Positions 10,569 to 24,359 are shown, counted from the stretch's first letter. The stretch is 64,000 nt of DNA from Metallyticus violacea (GCA_030762175.1 CM060833.1:164207001-164271000); one strand, 5' to 3'. The notes: generated by a model not told the origin, from the sequence alone. Numbers and translations are program-made.

Positions 10569-11499
10569 ACAGAGTTGCAAGGAAAATAGCACCTATAGCC
10601 AGGTTTAATGTGCTACAAGACGAATCCTACAGGTATTTTCAGATAAAGTTTCTACTTATTTGCTTGACTTTATATATAGAATGCTTTATGGCCCATAAAA
10701 CATTTTAAAGGCAAACTGTTCAGTGTAGTTTATGCTTTAAGGATGTTTTGCAACGCAGACATTCCTGAATAGATTTTTGTCCAGGCAGATTTAGAAAAAT
10801 CGCCCACTGTACGGAGCTTGCTGTTTACGATACTTATTCTTTTAATTCGAGCTAATTTGTGATGCGTGCTTGTTAAGACAACGAACGGTGGCAATTTAAG
10901 CTAATAGTGGCGGATAATGGCAATTAGCAATAATTGATTCAGTGTGTGTGTTGTCTGCTTAGCTTGAACGACCTGAACCTCCAGACAAGTGGGATTGCTA
11001 TTATTGTAGTTAAAGAATCAGCAAAAGCTGAAGATCTGGTGTTGGAGTGTTTTGTTTCAACAGTCTGTTTCCTTGGCTGTGATGGATCCGTCCTTGAGGC
11101 ATAATCATTGACCGGACCCTCCTCCAATGTGCGTTCTTCACGGCAAGTTGCGTACGAATTCTGTGGGAGAAACAGACACCGCCAACATTGAAATAATATA
11201 AAACTTTCAAAAATTTAAGTTCACCACCTTCAAAACATTTGGTCAATATTGTGTGCTATGTAACTAAATTTACGTAGACAGGAATTTATTTAATTTTTTG
11301 GAATTGGTTACTTTTTTATTTTGCAATATACGTTTCGGAGTAGCCAAAGTTGTGAACAAGGCTGCTCAATGACTCCAGTAAATAAATAATGATTGTTGAT
11401 ATCAATGGAATCGTAATAGAAATAGTGTAAAATATTACGCAATTAAATAGGATTTGAGCTTTCGCGCGTCAGAAGTACAGACGGTGGCCGTGACAAGGG
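10569..11499. other. No gene recognised
   Basis: Short frames only, with no repeat assigned. Confidence 0.4.
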
Positions 11500-11504
11500 G
11501 TACG

Positions 11505-12237
11505 TGCTTTTGGGGAGTGAGCGCAGTTTGGCACACGGTATAAAGTTCTTGTTCCGAGATGGTGGCGTACGGCGAAAGTAAGGAATGCCCCAATCCGTCC
11601 AGAGACAATAGAGAACTTTTCACTCGAAGCTATGACCAGAGATTCGTTAAGGATGCAAGAAGTTACCGTCCACCCACGTCCCATACTGAGCAGAACGTTG
11701 CGGTTGTGAGGGAAATGTTCGATTGCACCCCAAATAAATCAACCCCCAATAAATAGCGAAAACTGACTCACAAGGTAGCAGTGCGAAAGATTTGCAATAC
11801 AGCCCGTGGAAAACCCATTATGTGCAGCATCTGACACCCAGAAGACTGCGACCACAGAATCAAGTATGGAGAGTTGATGCTGGGGTAGGACGAGGACTGT
11901 CATCACGAATGACCTGCAAGAAGTCCAGACCTCATACTATACGATTTCTTTCCTGTGGGTTTGGGCAACGAATTAGGGTCTACCGGACAAAATCTGGCCC
12001 ACTGGATGAATTGAAGCAGGAATGCGGGACGTTATCACCTATACTCCACTTGGCCTCCAAAATACTGTGAACTACATTCCCGTTTGAGGAATTTAATAGA
12101 AGCCACAGGTGCCCACATTGAAGTTTGAGTTATTCCCATGTAACATGAACACACATTAATTTCTCCATTACAAGTATAGGAATTATACTCATTTTCAATA
12201 CCCAGTTACTTTCCGGCCACCCTGTTGTATATAAAAC
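11505..12237 (+). pseudogene. Tc1/mariner superfamily transposase remnant, internally deleted
   Basis: The + frame 11559-11756 carries H-T-E-Q-N-V-A-V-V-R-E-M-F followed by P-N-K-S-T, the helix-turn-helix linker of DDE_3-type Tc1/mariner transposases. After about 150 bp the sequence resumes near the C-terminal catalytic region: R-S-P-D-L-x-x-Y-D-F-F at about 11921-11955, ending in A-T-G-A-H-I-E-V near 12098-12124. The central core with the first two catalytic acids is absent, and the remaining parts lie in different frames. The sequence CCGGCCACCCTGT near 12223-12235 resembles a terminal repeat. The next element starts 17 bp further on. Confidence 0.6.
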
Positions 12238-12253
12238 AACCCGGAAATATATA

Positions 12254-13019
12254 CAGAGGGTACCAAAATGTAACACACTTCAGCCAAAGGAAAAACTGTT
12301 AATATAAACTGATTTCACACAACCAGAAAATGATGAGTACTAATCATTTTATATATTTAGTTGCTCAACAGTTGCTCAAAATGCCCACCATCGGCGTCGA
12401 TACACTTCTGAGTATGTTGAACTATTGATTAAGCAACGTTTGCGAAAGTGTCCTCAGCGATTGCCGTTTCAATTTCTTCCCGAAGTACTGCTAGTGTAGC
12501 TGATTTTCTACGGTATGCAACATACTTAAAGAGTTCCCCATAGGTAGAAGTCCAACGGAGTCTGATCCGGAGAACGGTATGGAAACTCAATCGGATCTCT
12601 TCGTCCTATCCACTGCCTTAGAAGATTGCCATCAAGGTACGCATGTACATCTATTTGGTAATGTGCTGGTGCACCATCCTGTTGGTCTTCCATATCTTCC
12701 CTTGTGAACATCGCACACGGTACCACGAGTCTCAAATTTGTCTCGAATGCATGCAATTGTTACTCGCGTTGGCGGTTCTGTTCTGTACACACGTCTCCAT
12801 TGCCTTTGAACTTCAACATTCTCGGTTTTACAATACCACTTCAAAATTGCTTTCCGCTGTTCAAACGATAATCTTGACTCCGTTTTGTTGTAGCAACGCT
12901 ATCATAATGTGAGTCACATCTGTTTGTAAAACATCATACATTACTGTTGTTTTTCCGGTCCAAATTTGATTAAATGGATACCTACTGTGAAAGTGTGTGT
13001 GTATTTTTGACACACTCTG
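12254..13019 (-). mobile_element. Tc1/mariner deletion derivative, copy 1, with terminal inverted repeats
   Basis: The ends are CAGAGGGTACCAAAATGTAA (left) and, inverted, CAGAGTGTGTCAAAAATACA (right), adjacent to TA on the left. On the minus strand the transposase starts with F-K-W-Y-C-K-T-E-N-V-E-V-Q-R-Q-W (helix-turn-helix), then T-E-P-P-T-R-V-T-I and G-R-Y-G-R-P. It jumps into Q-D-G-A-P-A-H-Y (second catalytic Asp), I-G-R-R-D-P-I-E-F-P, and S-P-D-Q-T-P-L-D-F-Y-L-W-G-T (third catalytic acid region). The segment with the first catalytic Asp is deleted. It is closely related to the copy at 41.3 kb. Confidence 0.82.
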
Positions 13020-14950
13020 TGTGTTCCTGTGGATATATATATAAAATTTAAAGTGCACTGAAATTAATTTTCATAACTTTTGAACCATCCAGCTATTAAA
13101 AATAAAGAATATTCTTTTCAGGTGTCTTTGCCTACAGATTAACTTTTGATGTAGGATCATTGACCTTTACTATTAAAGTGTATTCAACTTTTGATCATTG
13201 GATTTTTTTCTTTCAGGATATCAAAATGTTTGAAGAGAAGACGTGAGTAAAATAATTTCGCATGTGTTAGATGCTTGTACAAGTTGTTGGTGTAAAAGCA
13301 TGAATGTTTCTTTATTTCAGAGACCTCTTTCAGTTGCCTGCGTAGTTTCGGCTCTTTTTTTTGCATTTCTGAAAAAGATAGTTATGAAAGGAATATCATA
13401 GCACGGATGTTGGCATGCCAATGACTAGAAAGCAAGTAGCGCACAGAAGTAAATATTTTAGTAGCTGTATGTATGCTGTTATAGTTTTCTTGTTACAGTG
13501 TAGGCTTTGCGTATGCATGAGTTCGTTGTCAAACGAACGGATTTCAACTCCAGCACACTGAATTGTTCCTAAATTCTTTGTTAGTATCATCCCCTCACGG
13601 CACCTGCATCTCAGCTTGTATATCACAGCGGTACTACTGTGCAAACACGTCGTATTGTGGCTGTGAATGTCCTGCGGATGGTATAAAGGATCAAAGAAAT
13701 GAAAACAGGAAATGTCACACTTTGGACTGTAGGCACAGTGCAGGACAGTTTATAGTAGCTTAGTGGCCGGTTTCGAGAGCGTAGTCTTGTGTGCCTTCAC
13801 GCTGTAGTGAAGGATAGAAGGGCGGGAACCGCGAAGATTTTTGTTGTATTACTTTGGAGGTAATACATCGATCAAAAGAATCTCGTTATATCGCAGCAGT
13901 CCCTAAGAGCATTAATGTGCTGCATTTCCCCCATAAAGGAAAAGTATTGTGTTGCCGGTTCATGGGTGCTCTTTTGGTCTCAGGTTGATCCATGTGTCAC
14001 CTCCCGTTAAATGCTGAAGAAGAAATCCCCACCTTTGGTTCCATAACGAGCAAGAAAAGGATTGCTCGTGTTGTCAGGGATTTTATTATTTTTCGGTTGT
14101 TTCTAATAAGCATGTGGGCACGTTCTATCATTGTAGATGTGACTGCAGTGTGCGACCGCTTCAAGCTTGTTGACGAGGGTACTCGTATCTACCGCCGTCT
14201 CTCAATATACATTTCTTAAACGTCTATGATTGTAGGCGAGGTCTCATTTTCCTGCAAAAGAAATTAAATTACTGTTCTTGGCTTCACTTAAAAGCCTCCA
14301 TTTTGGAAGCTAAGTGCACCATTGCAACCTAAAGGAATAAAATTAAACACCGAAAAATTCCAATATTAATTATTGGACGCTTTTTGTAAATAGCCAGTCT
14401 TTTCAGAATCTTTTCCTTAGCAAGAATATTTATTTCAAGCCATAGTCCACGACTTCGATATCGAACCCCCCCCCCTTTTTGTAACTTGAGCATTGTCTCT
14501 CAAAGTTAGGGGTGTCTGAGAAACAACTTTAAAGAGAATAACACAGATATTGGCGACTTCGGAGCATTATGCAACCTGTAAGGAAAGAAAGAACAATTAA
14601 AATTATTTTTCTGCACAAGAGTATGAAGGAAATCACCTTAATCACATTCAGTATTGGTGAGATTTCTCTTACAGAGATAGAAAAGATGTGAACATTGAAA
14701 TCAAATAACATTCCGGCAAGAAGAGTAGTTTCCAACCCTTCCTATCCCATTTCTGAAACGCTCATCTTACATATGCAAGGCCGTTCGTGCTGCTTCTATG
14801 TCTCAAGTTTATCATCTTAAGCTTGTTGGCCTTTCCCCCCAAAGTGGACTCTTGTAATTTTGATCAAGGGCACCAGAAAATAGACTGCCAAAGATTTAAA
14901 TACCAAAGGTGTTTGACTAGGTGGTTGGGAAGGTAGGCGTGCGCGCACAC
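13020..14950. other. No gene recognised
   Basis: Several short frames (13396-13644, 13563-13763, 13992-14219, 14529-14735) lack recognisable domains. A C run of about 10 occurs at 14466. Confidence 0.4.
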
Positions 14951-14959
14951 GTTCGCTGT

Positions 14960-15330
14960 TTATACAGCTGGTTGCCATCTGGCGCAGTCATAACCTGCCG
15001 GTAGTATCTTCGATCCTAAAGTCCCTCTTCTTCACTGTCTCTAGTATTTCTTCAGTCAATGTACCTTTAAGTCTGCCTCTTCTCAAGTAGTGTTGTTTTA
15101 GTCATTCTCAATGTTCTGTCATACCATTTCAGTTTTAGTTTCTTACAGGATCAAGACTTAAAATGACTGTCCTTGTCTCTACCAATACCTTTCTATAAGC
15201 AGACTTCTTTTTCAATAATTTTTTTTTCATTCATAGCCCACATTTCACCACCATAACTGTTAGTACAGATTTTTTTTTTACATATATTCTTATCCCACCA
15301 TATCGAATTTAAAGTGATACAATAAGATTT
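14960..15330 (-). pseudogene. RTE-like retrotransposon fragment (post-RT region)
   Basis: Minus-strand translation with frameshifts gives Y-G-G-E-M-W-A-M-N-E-K, then L-K-W-Y-D-R-T-L-R-M-T, then L-T-E-E-I-L-E-T-V-K-K-R-D-F-R-I-E-D-T-T-G. The Y-G-x-E-x-W-x-M-N start is the signature just downstream of the reverse transcriptase palm in many RTE-like elements. No RT core lies beside it. Confidence 0.45.
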
Positions 15331-18300
15331 TCCTGCCCTGTTCAGTTATCTCTTATTCGATACTGGGTTTGTTATTAATTAGTCTTAAATTTGTAAGTTT
15401 TTTCTTCATTGTTGGTGTTATTTTTCGTTTTGCTATTAATGGCAAAATAACCTGTCTTTAATAATTAATTGTAAGCATCCATAACTAAAATCCTATATAA
15501 CGTTTAACTATAAAGCCGTAATCAAAATGGACCTAGACAGTTACGTTCAGGTGATTCGCACTCTGTAAATTAAATAAAAATAAACAATTTTCAATTCCAA
15601 TCTTTCGCAAATGTCTTTCCATTTCTCCAAAACATGTGCAATATATAATAAATTAAACGTGAAAGGCTTGCAGTCTTGTCTTAATCCTTTGGAGATTCCT
15701 ATTCCTGTTTGAATAAATGGCATTGCTCTGATAATAGTATGCTCCTTTTTTCACTAATATTGTTGTACCATATTTACAATAAACTACTAGAACTAGCTGT
15801 TTCAAATGAATTGATGCAAAAGAAAAAAATAAAGTGAACTAAAAGTTAATTTTTTTCCCTCGAAAAAGTCTGAAATCCATCAGAGAAATAAAATTGACGT
15901 TACAATGCTTGCTGTATCCGAGGGGGGGGTAGATAACAGTTAACTTTGGGACCATTATCACCTAATGACCTCATAACCTGTGACAGGTTCTCACACCCAC
16001 GCATGCCAAGAGTGAGTGCATTTAGATTAATTTAAATAGTGATAATCAAGTATATAGTCTGTAGTAACAAACAGGAACTTTTCATATATTATGAACATTT
16101 ATTCATGGCTACGGGCATATAACTATGACAATAGGGAAAAGGTTGCCTTTTGTAAACTTTTGTGCCCTCTTCAACTGATAATGGCTAGAGCAATGGGGTT
16201 CTCTATTGTGACAAAAGCTAAGTACATGCAGGCGTACGAACAACAGATCCTTTGTATCTTAGTTGCTGGAGATGCTTCAAATTCATTAAAATGTTGAAGG
16301 GGAACAGGCGTCGGCGATGACGTCATTATATCGTATGAGCTCCCCAATAAGTGGTCAAAGAGGTGATGAATTTAAAGTAAGCGCGTTTGGGAGTTCAAGA
16401 ACTCACCAAAAGTATTTAAAAATATATATATAAAGGCTCGGGAATCCGTGGACGCTATACTGCGACTCCTGTGAGCTTTTGTGACCACGTGGCGACGTTT
16501 TGAATTTCGTATACAGGGGAAACAACTTTGTGAAAGCACGTCTTAATTACCAACATCATTTTACCAGATGGGAATCACAGAGGCAGTAGACGCTCTGATT
16601 ATCAACATCGCTTTACCAGAGACAGTAGACAAGAGGCACACAGATGCAGTTTCAAGCAGTATTTGTAGCTCGCGTAATTAAAGTCATAGACGTAACGAAC
16701 CAGGTGACCGATAACAAAATGTCTTGTGATTAAACATCTCAGTGCGTTCAATGAAGCAAATTGTATGATTTGAACCCCCTCCTTCCATCCCCCTCCTCTC
16801 GCGATCATTAAGACACGAAAGGAGACTTCAGGCCCCTGACCGGCCCCTGGGTATTAAGCGGGACCCTCTTACATAAAAACAACCATATAAAATTCCCATC
16901 CGAACCTGAAAGGTATCCTATGCTATTTAGATTACTCGGGAAGTTGTGGGTGGCATTATACACAGTAGTTCAAAATTCTTTTAGAGAAGTTTAAAATCCA
17001 TGTATTAAAATGGGATTAAGAGGACGGTGTTAATTCGTTAATTTCTACACATTGATACATGTAATATGAAGCAGGAGAAGGATACTTTCTAAGATAACAA
17101 TTAAAGTCTGTCGTATTGAAATATATACATTTTAGGTTCTGCTACATTATATTTTCAGGTGAGTAATTCTTATGTAATTCATCGCTGTTTCCCAAGTGGC
17201 TGGTTATGTTTGAACCAGAGCGTCTCTCACCTGACATTTGCACTCTTAACTTGTTATGCTTGTCTCCAATTGTAGCAATTCGCACACACCGCCACACACA
17301 CCTTCAGCAGAATGCTTTATCAATCTGTAGAAGTTTACAGGATTTCTGTAATTGTAGTGTGAAGCACTTTAGCACATTTTAGTTATTGCGCGAATGGATG
17401 CTCCTCAGCTTTGCACTTTTACACATTTTAGATTGTAAGTTATTGTAATGCATGCTAATGTGTTTCCGATATGGAGCATGATGGCTTTCAGATGACTGTT
17501 GCTTGACCAGATATTAAAATGAAAGTACGTACAATTTTTAAATTTATTGTATGAGACTTAAATTTTATCATTTGAACGACGTGCTGAAAGAATGTAAAGG
17601 CCCCTGAGGAACTGCCAAGGTATAAGAGGCTCATTCAACTAAACAGTTGAATGAAGCTGCACACAAAGAAACTTGCCAAACTAGACTGCTAAAATTTACA
17701 CACGCGACAATTTACATACAATATAGTTAACAAGAAGGCAGACGACTCCCAAAAAGATCAACGGTTAACTGAAACGCGTTTCTTGAAATAATAACGCACA
17801 GTAAATGCAATACAGTCAAATAGCAAGGTTCCTCGAGGAAAAGCTTGATATACTACTTTACATTTTAAATTTTCACTGTTACACGTCTCTTAAAATTAAC
17901 CTGAAACTAATATCAAACCTGGGGTCTTTGCAAGGCAACCAAGAAGCTCATTAATTTCTATGAAAAACCGAAATTAATCCCATCGCCGGAACATCTTACC
18001 TACGTCCGCTCAGAAGAAAATCGCCGTACACTGTCGGCTGAACAAGCTTATAGCTCGCGAACCGTTCAGTGCAAGATTGCAGCATAGACTTGAAATAATG
18101 ACGCGACCGCTACCACGTGGCAGTACAAAAAGTAGAGTAAGAAACAGAAATGTCTATTAACGAGGGTACTTCCATACAACAACGCGCTTATTTCTTATTT
18201 GTGTTACAGCTGAAGACTAAATTCTTAATTTTAACTATGAATACCTACCTTAACCTCAAATTTAGAATTTGAACAAGACGGTCCACATGTTTCAAGAGCT

Positions 18301-19593
18301 CTTTCTCCAAATAGTTTTAGGAGTTGCAAGGTACAAGCACATATGCATTATTTTCCTCACAGCTCTTTGACAGTTTCCAAAATATTAGCTAATTTCAGTA
18401 TTTTCCCCCTCAGTCATCTGAATAATTGGGAACAGAGAATATGCTTGGTACAAAGGTCTTATTATATAAGCATTTAAAATCGGACCAATACATAGGGTTT
18501 TGGAGATTTCAATGTAAGATTACTACAGTGATCAGTCAACGCTTTTAAATAATAAACCCAATTTTGCAACGATTTTGTCAATGAACCGTTAAACATGAGG
18601 TATAACATATTTTAAGACTTAACGAAGATAGCCATTCTCAGCTAGTGTTTCAGCAGATTTTGAAGGGTCTACTGAGCAGTATATTTTGCATGCTGATACT
18701 TAAATTTACTTAATCGCGTCTATAAAAGCAAACTCAAACAAAACAAAATCGTTCGTACTTAATGGAATATGTTTATAAAAAATAAACAGCTCCTAAATAA
18801 CAATCGCTGAAAACCAACATTTAAGTAGCATGTTGTGAACACTAAAGCACGACGTTTGAGCAACTGTGACGACGATGAAAAGACAGCGAGTCCTTTAGCT
18901 TGGATGGTGTTGTGAGCATTACTTTCCCAATAGGATGTAGGATTCTTGTGGTGTTATGGCTGGCGCTGAGTAAGCCTTTTTTGCAGCATGGCGTTACGCA
19001 GGTTCAGTAACATAACGATAAGCATTTCAAAAAGCTTCATATAAAATTGTGATTTAAATTTGAAACAGCAGTGGTACAAGTTATGAGTAGGGACAGGGTT
19101 TTAATGCAAATGCTATTTCTTCTATGCTGTCAGGAAGTATGATGCTCACTTGGTATGTGAGTTAATTATTAAATGTAAACAATTTTATGTTGCATATAAT
19201 GCCTGGTTTGTTAATAAGCATAATATTTTAGTAGTTTGCATAATTGCTTGTTTTATATGTATATGCTATATATTTTTATTTATTTTATTATGCTATTCAC
19301 AAATAGGATATTTCCGAATAATATGCGTTATCCAATCAGTCGAAACTGGTAACATTGATGGTAGTTAACAGGCAACGGCTAACAATGGAAAACTTAAAAC
19401 GTTTGGTTGAGAGTGTGGAGAACTAAAAATAGTTGCGTTTTTTAAGGAAAATATATCTTAACTCTTCAATATTAAACATAAATTTGATGAATTAAATAAT
19501 TAACATGGTTTCTACAATATTTTCATTCACGAAGAGATTACATAAATTGCTTTTAAGTTTTATTTTATGTCAATGTGATTTGTTGTTGATTTG
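15331..19593. other. 4.2 kb AT-rich stretch, nothing recognised
   Basis: No supported gene on either strand. Frames at 16091-16297, 16602-16808 and 19150-19368 are short; the last is hydrophobic only because of AT-rich composition. An 8-G run at 15922-15929 is followed by GTAGATAACAGTTAACTTTG, similar to sequence after the G run at 20.93 kb. Confidence 0.45.
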
Positions 19594-19870
19594 GTTTATT
19601 TACGGACGCTCTTTAACATCTCAGGTCATCAGCGTCCCATTCAATTCAGGGAGTGAAACGGCCGACAAATTTTGCTCAGAGGCCTTTTCTTTCAGGCTTG
19701 AGGTTCTTTATCGTGCCAAATGTACGACATGGGACCCACGGCTTTACTTTCCTTCCGAAGGAAGCCATACTTAGGATTTTTACGTCCGAAAAAATCCATC
19801 GATCCTGGCGGGTTTGAACCCGCGATTTTTGGTTTAGGAGGCAAGTATGGTTACCGCCACAGGACTACAT
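19594..19870 (-). repeat. SINE-2 copy, near full length
   Basis: Minus-strand copy that keeps the B box (GGGTTTGAACCCGCGATTTT on the + strand), the AGGAGGCAAGTATGG block, and the 3' end TTTACGGACGCTCTTTAAC on the + strand. The tRNA head is truncated near the A box. Confidence 0.88.
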
Positions 19871-20690
19871 ATCAATATATCGTCTCGATATTGGCATATT
19901 TATGAACAGTTATGGAAGTTTTAAATGCATAAATGCGTACATATTAAAGGAATTATTAGAGCATAAAATTAATGTCCCTAGTCATGACGTATGAACACAG
20001 GGAGCAAGTGATGCTGCATTTCTGGGGACAGATTGGATCCTCATGACAGGGATATTTGATTCTGTAGGGATTTTTGAAATATTAATATATTCTTATTGTT
20101 TTAACAACTGCTGAATTCATTGGCATGATCGATATTTAACTAAACTTAACAATTACCTGTGTAAAAGGTTGGTACGTTAGTCTTCAAAAACACATGAAAG
20201 TATTTATGCGATTTTATCTTCAGCCTGTTTATCTTTCTCATTAACATAATTATAACTTTAACTTAAGAATTTAAACTTAAATAAGGCTCACTTCATAATT
20301 TCTTGCCCATTCTTACGGGTATATCGCAATATGCTTATGTCGATTATTTCTAATGGTAACTGCTCAAAAAAAAATCTGTTATATTTATTTTGCAGTCTTT
20401 ACCAATAAGCAGGCATGAATCTATTACCGTATGACGGAAGAGTGCTCGCATCTAAACTCTGTACTCTTTCTCAATATTTCCTGAGACAATGCTGCGTCAT
20501 GATGAATCTTCTGTTGTTGTGCCTTCCGACAAGCAGTTTTATTTATTGTTGCTTAGGTCTTCTCGCGACGTCTGTAGATTGGATATGAATACTGTAGGTG
20601 TAAGTCGGTTGTCATGAGTGAAATGAATTAATAGTTGCGCAAATGAGCTCGCAATTCCTTAAAGCTATCTGGCATTCGGGGTAAGGAAAA
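19871..20690. other. No gene recognised
   Basis: No feature seen. Confidence 0.4.
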
Positions 20691-20695
20691 ACTCC

Positions 20696-20795
20696 GGGGG
20701 GGGGGGAAGCCTTGCCCAGACAGCTTGAGCTGACCGGGATTTGAACCCAGGACCTCTGGAGTTGCAAACGCTACCATTAGACCAAGGAGGCGGTC
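20696..20795 (-). repeat. tRNA-derived repeat fragment (different head)
   Basis: On the minus strand CGCCTCCTTGGTCTAATGGT is an A-box-like head, and GGGTTCAAATCCCGGTCAGC is a perfect B-box context. The sequence then runs AAGCTGTCTGGGCAAGGCTT into an 11-base homopolymer (G on the + strand, 20696-20706). There is no acceptor stem pairing, so it is a SINE head or tRNA pseudogene, not a tRNA gene. Confidence 0.65.
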
Positions 20796-21053
20796 GTAAT
20801 CCAAAAATGAATGGTATGCAGAACAAGCATTTAAATGCCTAAGAACTATTTTTTTCTGTTTTCTTGTATAATATGTTTTAAATTTAAACTGGAAATTTTG
20901 GTAAAATATTTTGGAAGTTGCTTTAAACGGGAGGGGGGGGGTAGATTAACTTTGCGAAATTTGATTTTCAGAATTCACTTATAGATAGCTTTTATTTAAA
21001 TTATTTTCGCTTCAAGATTTGATAGTTTTCACACCATTCTCTGGTCATAAACA

Positions 21054-21325
21054 TTGCAGTGTTTTTTTTTTTTAAGTGTTTAACGCCCGTTTTAACTACT
21101 GAGGCACCACAGGCGGTGGCCACTGGTGATAAACCGGGAAAGGGTTTATTTTAAAAGGAAGGAAGCGTTTCAGGTCTAAGTTTAGGGTATCTCCCTGGTA
21201 TTTGCCATTTGTGAGGACTGGGAAAAACCTATAAAAAAACCTGTCGGGGAGGACGGTCCTGGTGGAAATCGAACCCCAGACCTCCCGCTCACGAGTCCCC
21301 AGCTACTCATGGCAGTCTTGCAGTG
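21054..21325 (-). repeat. SINE-1 copy with 8-bp target-site duplication
   Basis: Minus-strand copy with an A tail (T run 21062-21074) and internal deletions, including about 25 bp near the 3' end and most of the A-box region. TTGCAGTG flanks it at 21054-21061 and 21318-21325. Confidence 0.88.
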
Positions 21326-23900
21326 ACCTGCAAACGTTTCTAGACTCTTCTTGACATCGTTGACACAAACTTGAGATTGTGGCAGAAGTATAAGATGAAT
21401 AATTAGTTTTGGTTTCAACGGAAGCGATCTATTACAAAGGGAAAAAACCGTCCTTTGGCCTTCCTGTGGAATTGTGGTGCGCTGGCCTGCGCTAACAGCA
21501 ATCTGAATGAATAGACGATCAAAGTCCTTTCTGCTCTTAAATTCAACAAAAAGTCGCTGTGACCTATATGGATGAAAAATAAATTCCAAGGTAAATTTAT
21601 TGCATTTGCCATTGCGCGGGAGGACAATTTCTGGCTGTGCTTTAATTTTGGCCGCTTTCTCCGCTCAATTCATCTTTCACAGGTTCAATCGGCTCCTCTT
21701 TCATCCGTTTTCATGTAGTCTGCTTAAATGCTCGGGATTTAAAAAAAAAAAAAAAAAAAAACAGTGGTATCCATTTCCAGCCTACTATGCAATTTCACCA
21801 GCCATCCATTGCTCCGACTGTTGCTTCGACTCAAATGCGTTTATTATCGCTACAATACGCGCCATTGTTCCGTGGCTATCAGTTGTCGGTATGCCCGAGT
21901 TGCTATAATTACACCGTTTTAAGCGCAGTAAAACGTCAATTATTCAATACAAGCCGCACGACTACAGTTAATGATGTCGACATTACACTTGTAACTAAGC
22001 GAATTCCTCGCAGAGTTAGTAAACGTTTAATAAAAATTAATAAATGAAATGAAATAAGTTATTGCATTACTCTTTATATTAGCGGAACAAAGTAAGAATT
22101 TTTTCAACCTGTAGGTATTACAAAAGAGATCATGTTTTTAGAATTATTGAAGAAAAATTAATAGTGTACTGTTAATTAAATTAAATTCATGACCACTGCT
22201 AGACAAAGCTGTACTATGTAGGCATTTTTAAACATTTTTTTAATGTAACTATGTTTATGAACAACGACTTTGATATCTTTACATTCATTAAAATAAAGAG
22301 AAATAGCAATTGCGTATTTAAGATGTTCATATGTTTCAATAAAACAAAAACATGTTAATATTTAAAAACAGTCGCAACGTATTAAGTATATACATGCAGG
22401 AATAAACAATCGAGTGTTTCATAGATTTTCAGTGGCTTTGAAATTTAATTTAAATGTTATTGTAGTAAAAACATGTGACGTAAACGTTTTCTGAAGGTTA
22501 ATTACAGAGCGCTCTTACATATAAATATAATTCTCAACTCATATTAGAATAATATTTCACATTTGCCATCTTCACGACTATGCTTTTTGTTAAATATGAA
22601 ACATATGCATCGTTATAAATATAGTGTATATTTTTGTCCTTTTATTTTAAACAATGTAGAGTTTTTTATTTTAAATGTGCTGCTAATCATGATGCAATGC
22701 AAAACTAATTCATAAATCAAACCGGCGAGCAGGGCTTCGGAGGAAAAAGAAGAACATTAGTGCTGAAAGAATTTTAATGCTACATGCAGAACTGCGTAAT
22801 TTTGTAGAATTTGTAAATCAAACCGTCCGTGTACACCTCCATATATGCAAAACAAATTATAACCATCCACTATTATAAATTACTGAATGCGCCTATATGA
22901 TCTAGTTGTACCGGGAGACTAGAGAGTGTTCGCCAAATGCAAGTCCAGTCTCGTTTATGGTCAATAACCGATGCAAAAAGCCCAGGGTACTTCGATTAAA
23001 CGCAGCAACCATCGCTCAAATAGCGTTTTCGTGTGCAATTTGTATGCAAAATATTGTACACTAGTATTTTTTCCCCCCTCACAGGAAACAAGGTCGTTAT
23101 ATAATAGTTTCTCAAATAATTCTGAATTAATAACAAAATAAAAAATGGCATTTTGAAAGAATTTAAATATATCAAGTGTGTTTTATTCCCAAAATGTGAA
23201 TTTTTCGCTACAGCAAACTCCAAAAATGTTTATGGAAAAGCAGTCTCCAATAGCATAAAGTTATAAATGCCCACGTGATCTTGTCCTAAATTAAAATGTT
23301 GGGCATAATACCTACTTGAAAACCGTAGTTAGAGGAATATGCACTGGGTTAAACTTAAATGTTGCTGTAGGATTGTGTGTGCCGTCACAACTATGCTGTA
23401 TAGTTTGGTTTTGGCCGCACCAACGCTGGACTGCGTGGTGTTGCTTGGGTCAATATAAAAAACGAAACCTTGAACGAGATGCGGCTTAACCTAGAAAACT
23501 GGGCCGTCCTGCAATGAATACGTCATTAGTAGAGGTGAACCTTCAGCAAAAATCGAAGCATGTGTTGTCCTTTATTTTTCCACCTCTTTGCGTTTGAAAT
23601 TTCTTTAAAGTGAATAGTGCATGCATATGTTTATACCGGTAGGCATGTAAAAATCATGCTAGAGGTTGATAATGGAATAAGCTATTCGTCTTTAGGGGAG
23701 TGTGAATTCTTGTCTGGTTATAAATAGGCATATGTAAAGCCACACAGTATGCAAAGTTGATATTTCTTCTTTATGTAAAGCGTTTTGTGTTGTAAGTTTT
23801 AAACAACCAAAAATCCTTCTTTGATTATAAATAAACAGCTGCATTTTTCAGTGTAGCAACGTAATGTGTTAAACATGGGATGTGTTGCAAAATAAGACAA
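21326..23900. other. No gene recognised
   Basis: Frames at 21182-21589, 21600-21908 and 21787-22047 have no recognisable domain; the first overlaps the SINE. An A run of about 21 occurs at 21740-21761. Confidence 0.4.
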
Positions 23901-24165
23901 TTTTTTTTAATAGTGTTTAGCGCCCATTTTTTCTACTGAGGCACCACAGGCGCTGAACACTGATGATACACGAGATGAAATATATTGGGAAAGGATTTTT
24001 TAAGAAAGGAAACGTTCCAGACCTAAGTATAGGCATTTGCCATTTATGAGGATTGAGAAAACCTGGAAAAACCTCAGTTAGGGAGGACGATCCTGGCGGG
24101 ATTCGAACCCCAGACCTCTCGCTCAAGAGTCCGCGCCTTAACGACCTCGGCCACTCATGGCGGTA
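23901..24165 (-). repeat. SINE-1 copy
   Basis: Minus-strand copy with head CGCCATGAGTGGCCGAGGTC, intact B box GGGGTTCGAATCCCGCC, a small deletion around the AAATGCC/TACCC block, and an A tail (T run 23901-23908). Confidence 0.9.
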
Positions 24166-24359
24166 AGAGTAACTGATGAAACAGTTAATGTAGAGAGAAA
24201 AACTGAAATCGAATATTAAATTAAGTATATAAATTTATTGTAGGGTTGATTACAAATGTGTGTATTCATTTCACACATGTATGAACACAGAAAATTATCC
24301 TGTTGCAAAATTCCAAGACCAGGCTGAATACTTCATGAACTTTATACGTAAACACAGTT
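24166..24359. other. Short spacer, possible 5' part of the Tc3-like element
   Basis: No feature was recognised. It may include the left end of the element that follows. Confidence 0.3.

Noticed and set aside
19150..19368. 72-residue hydrophobic + frame
   Set aside because: The composition follows local AT content, with no motif and no splice context.
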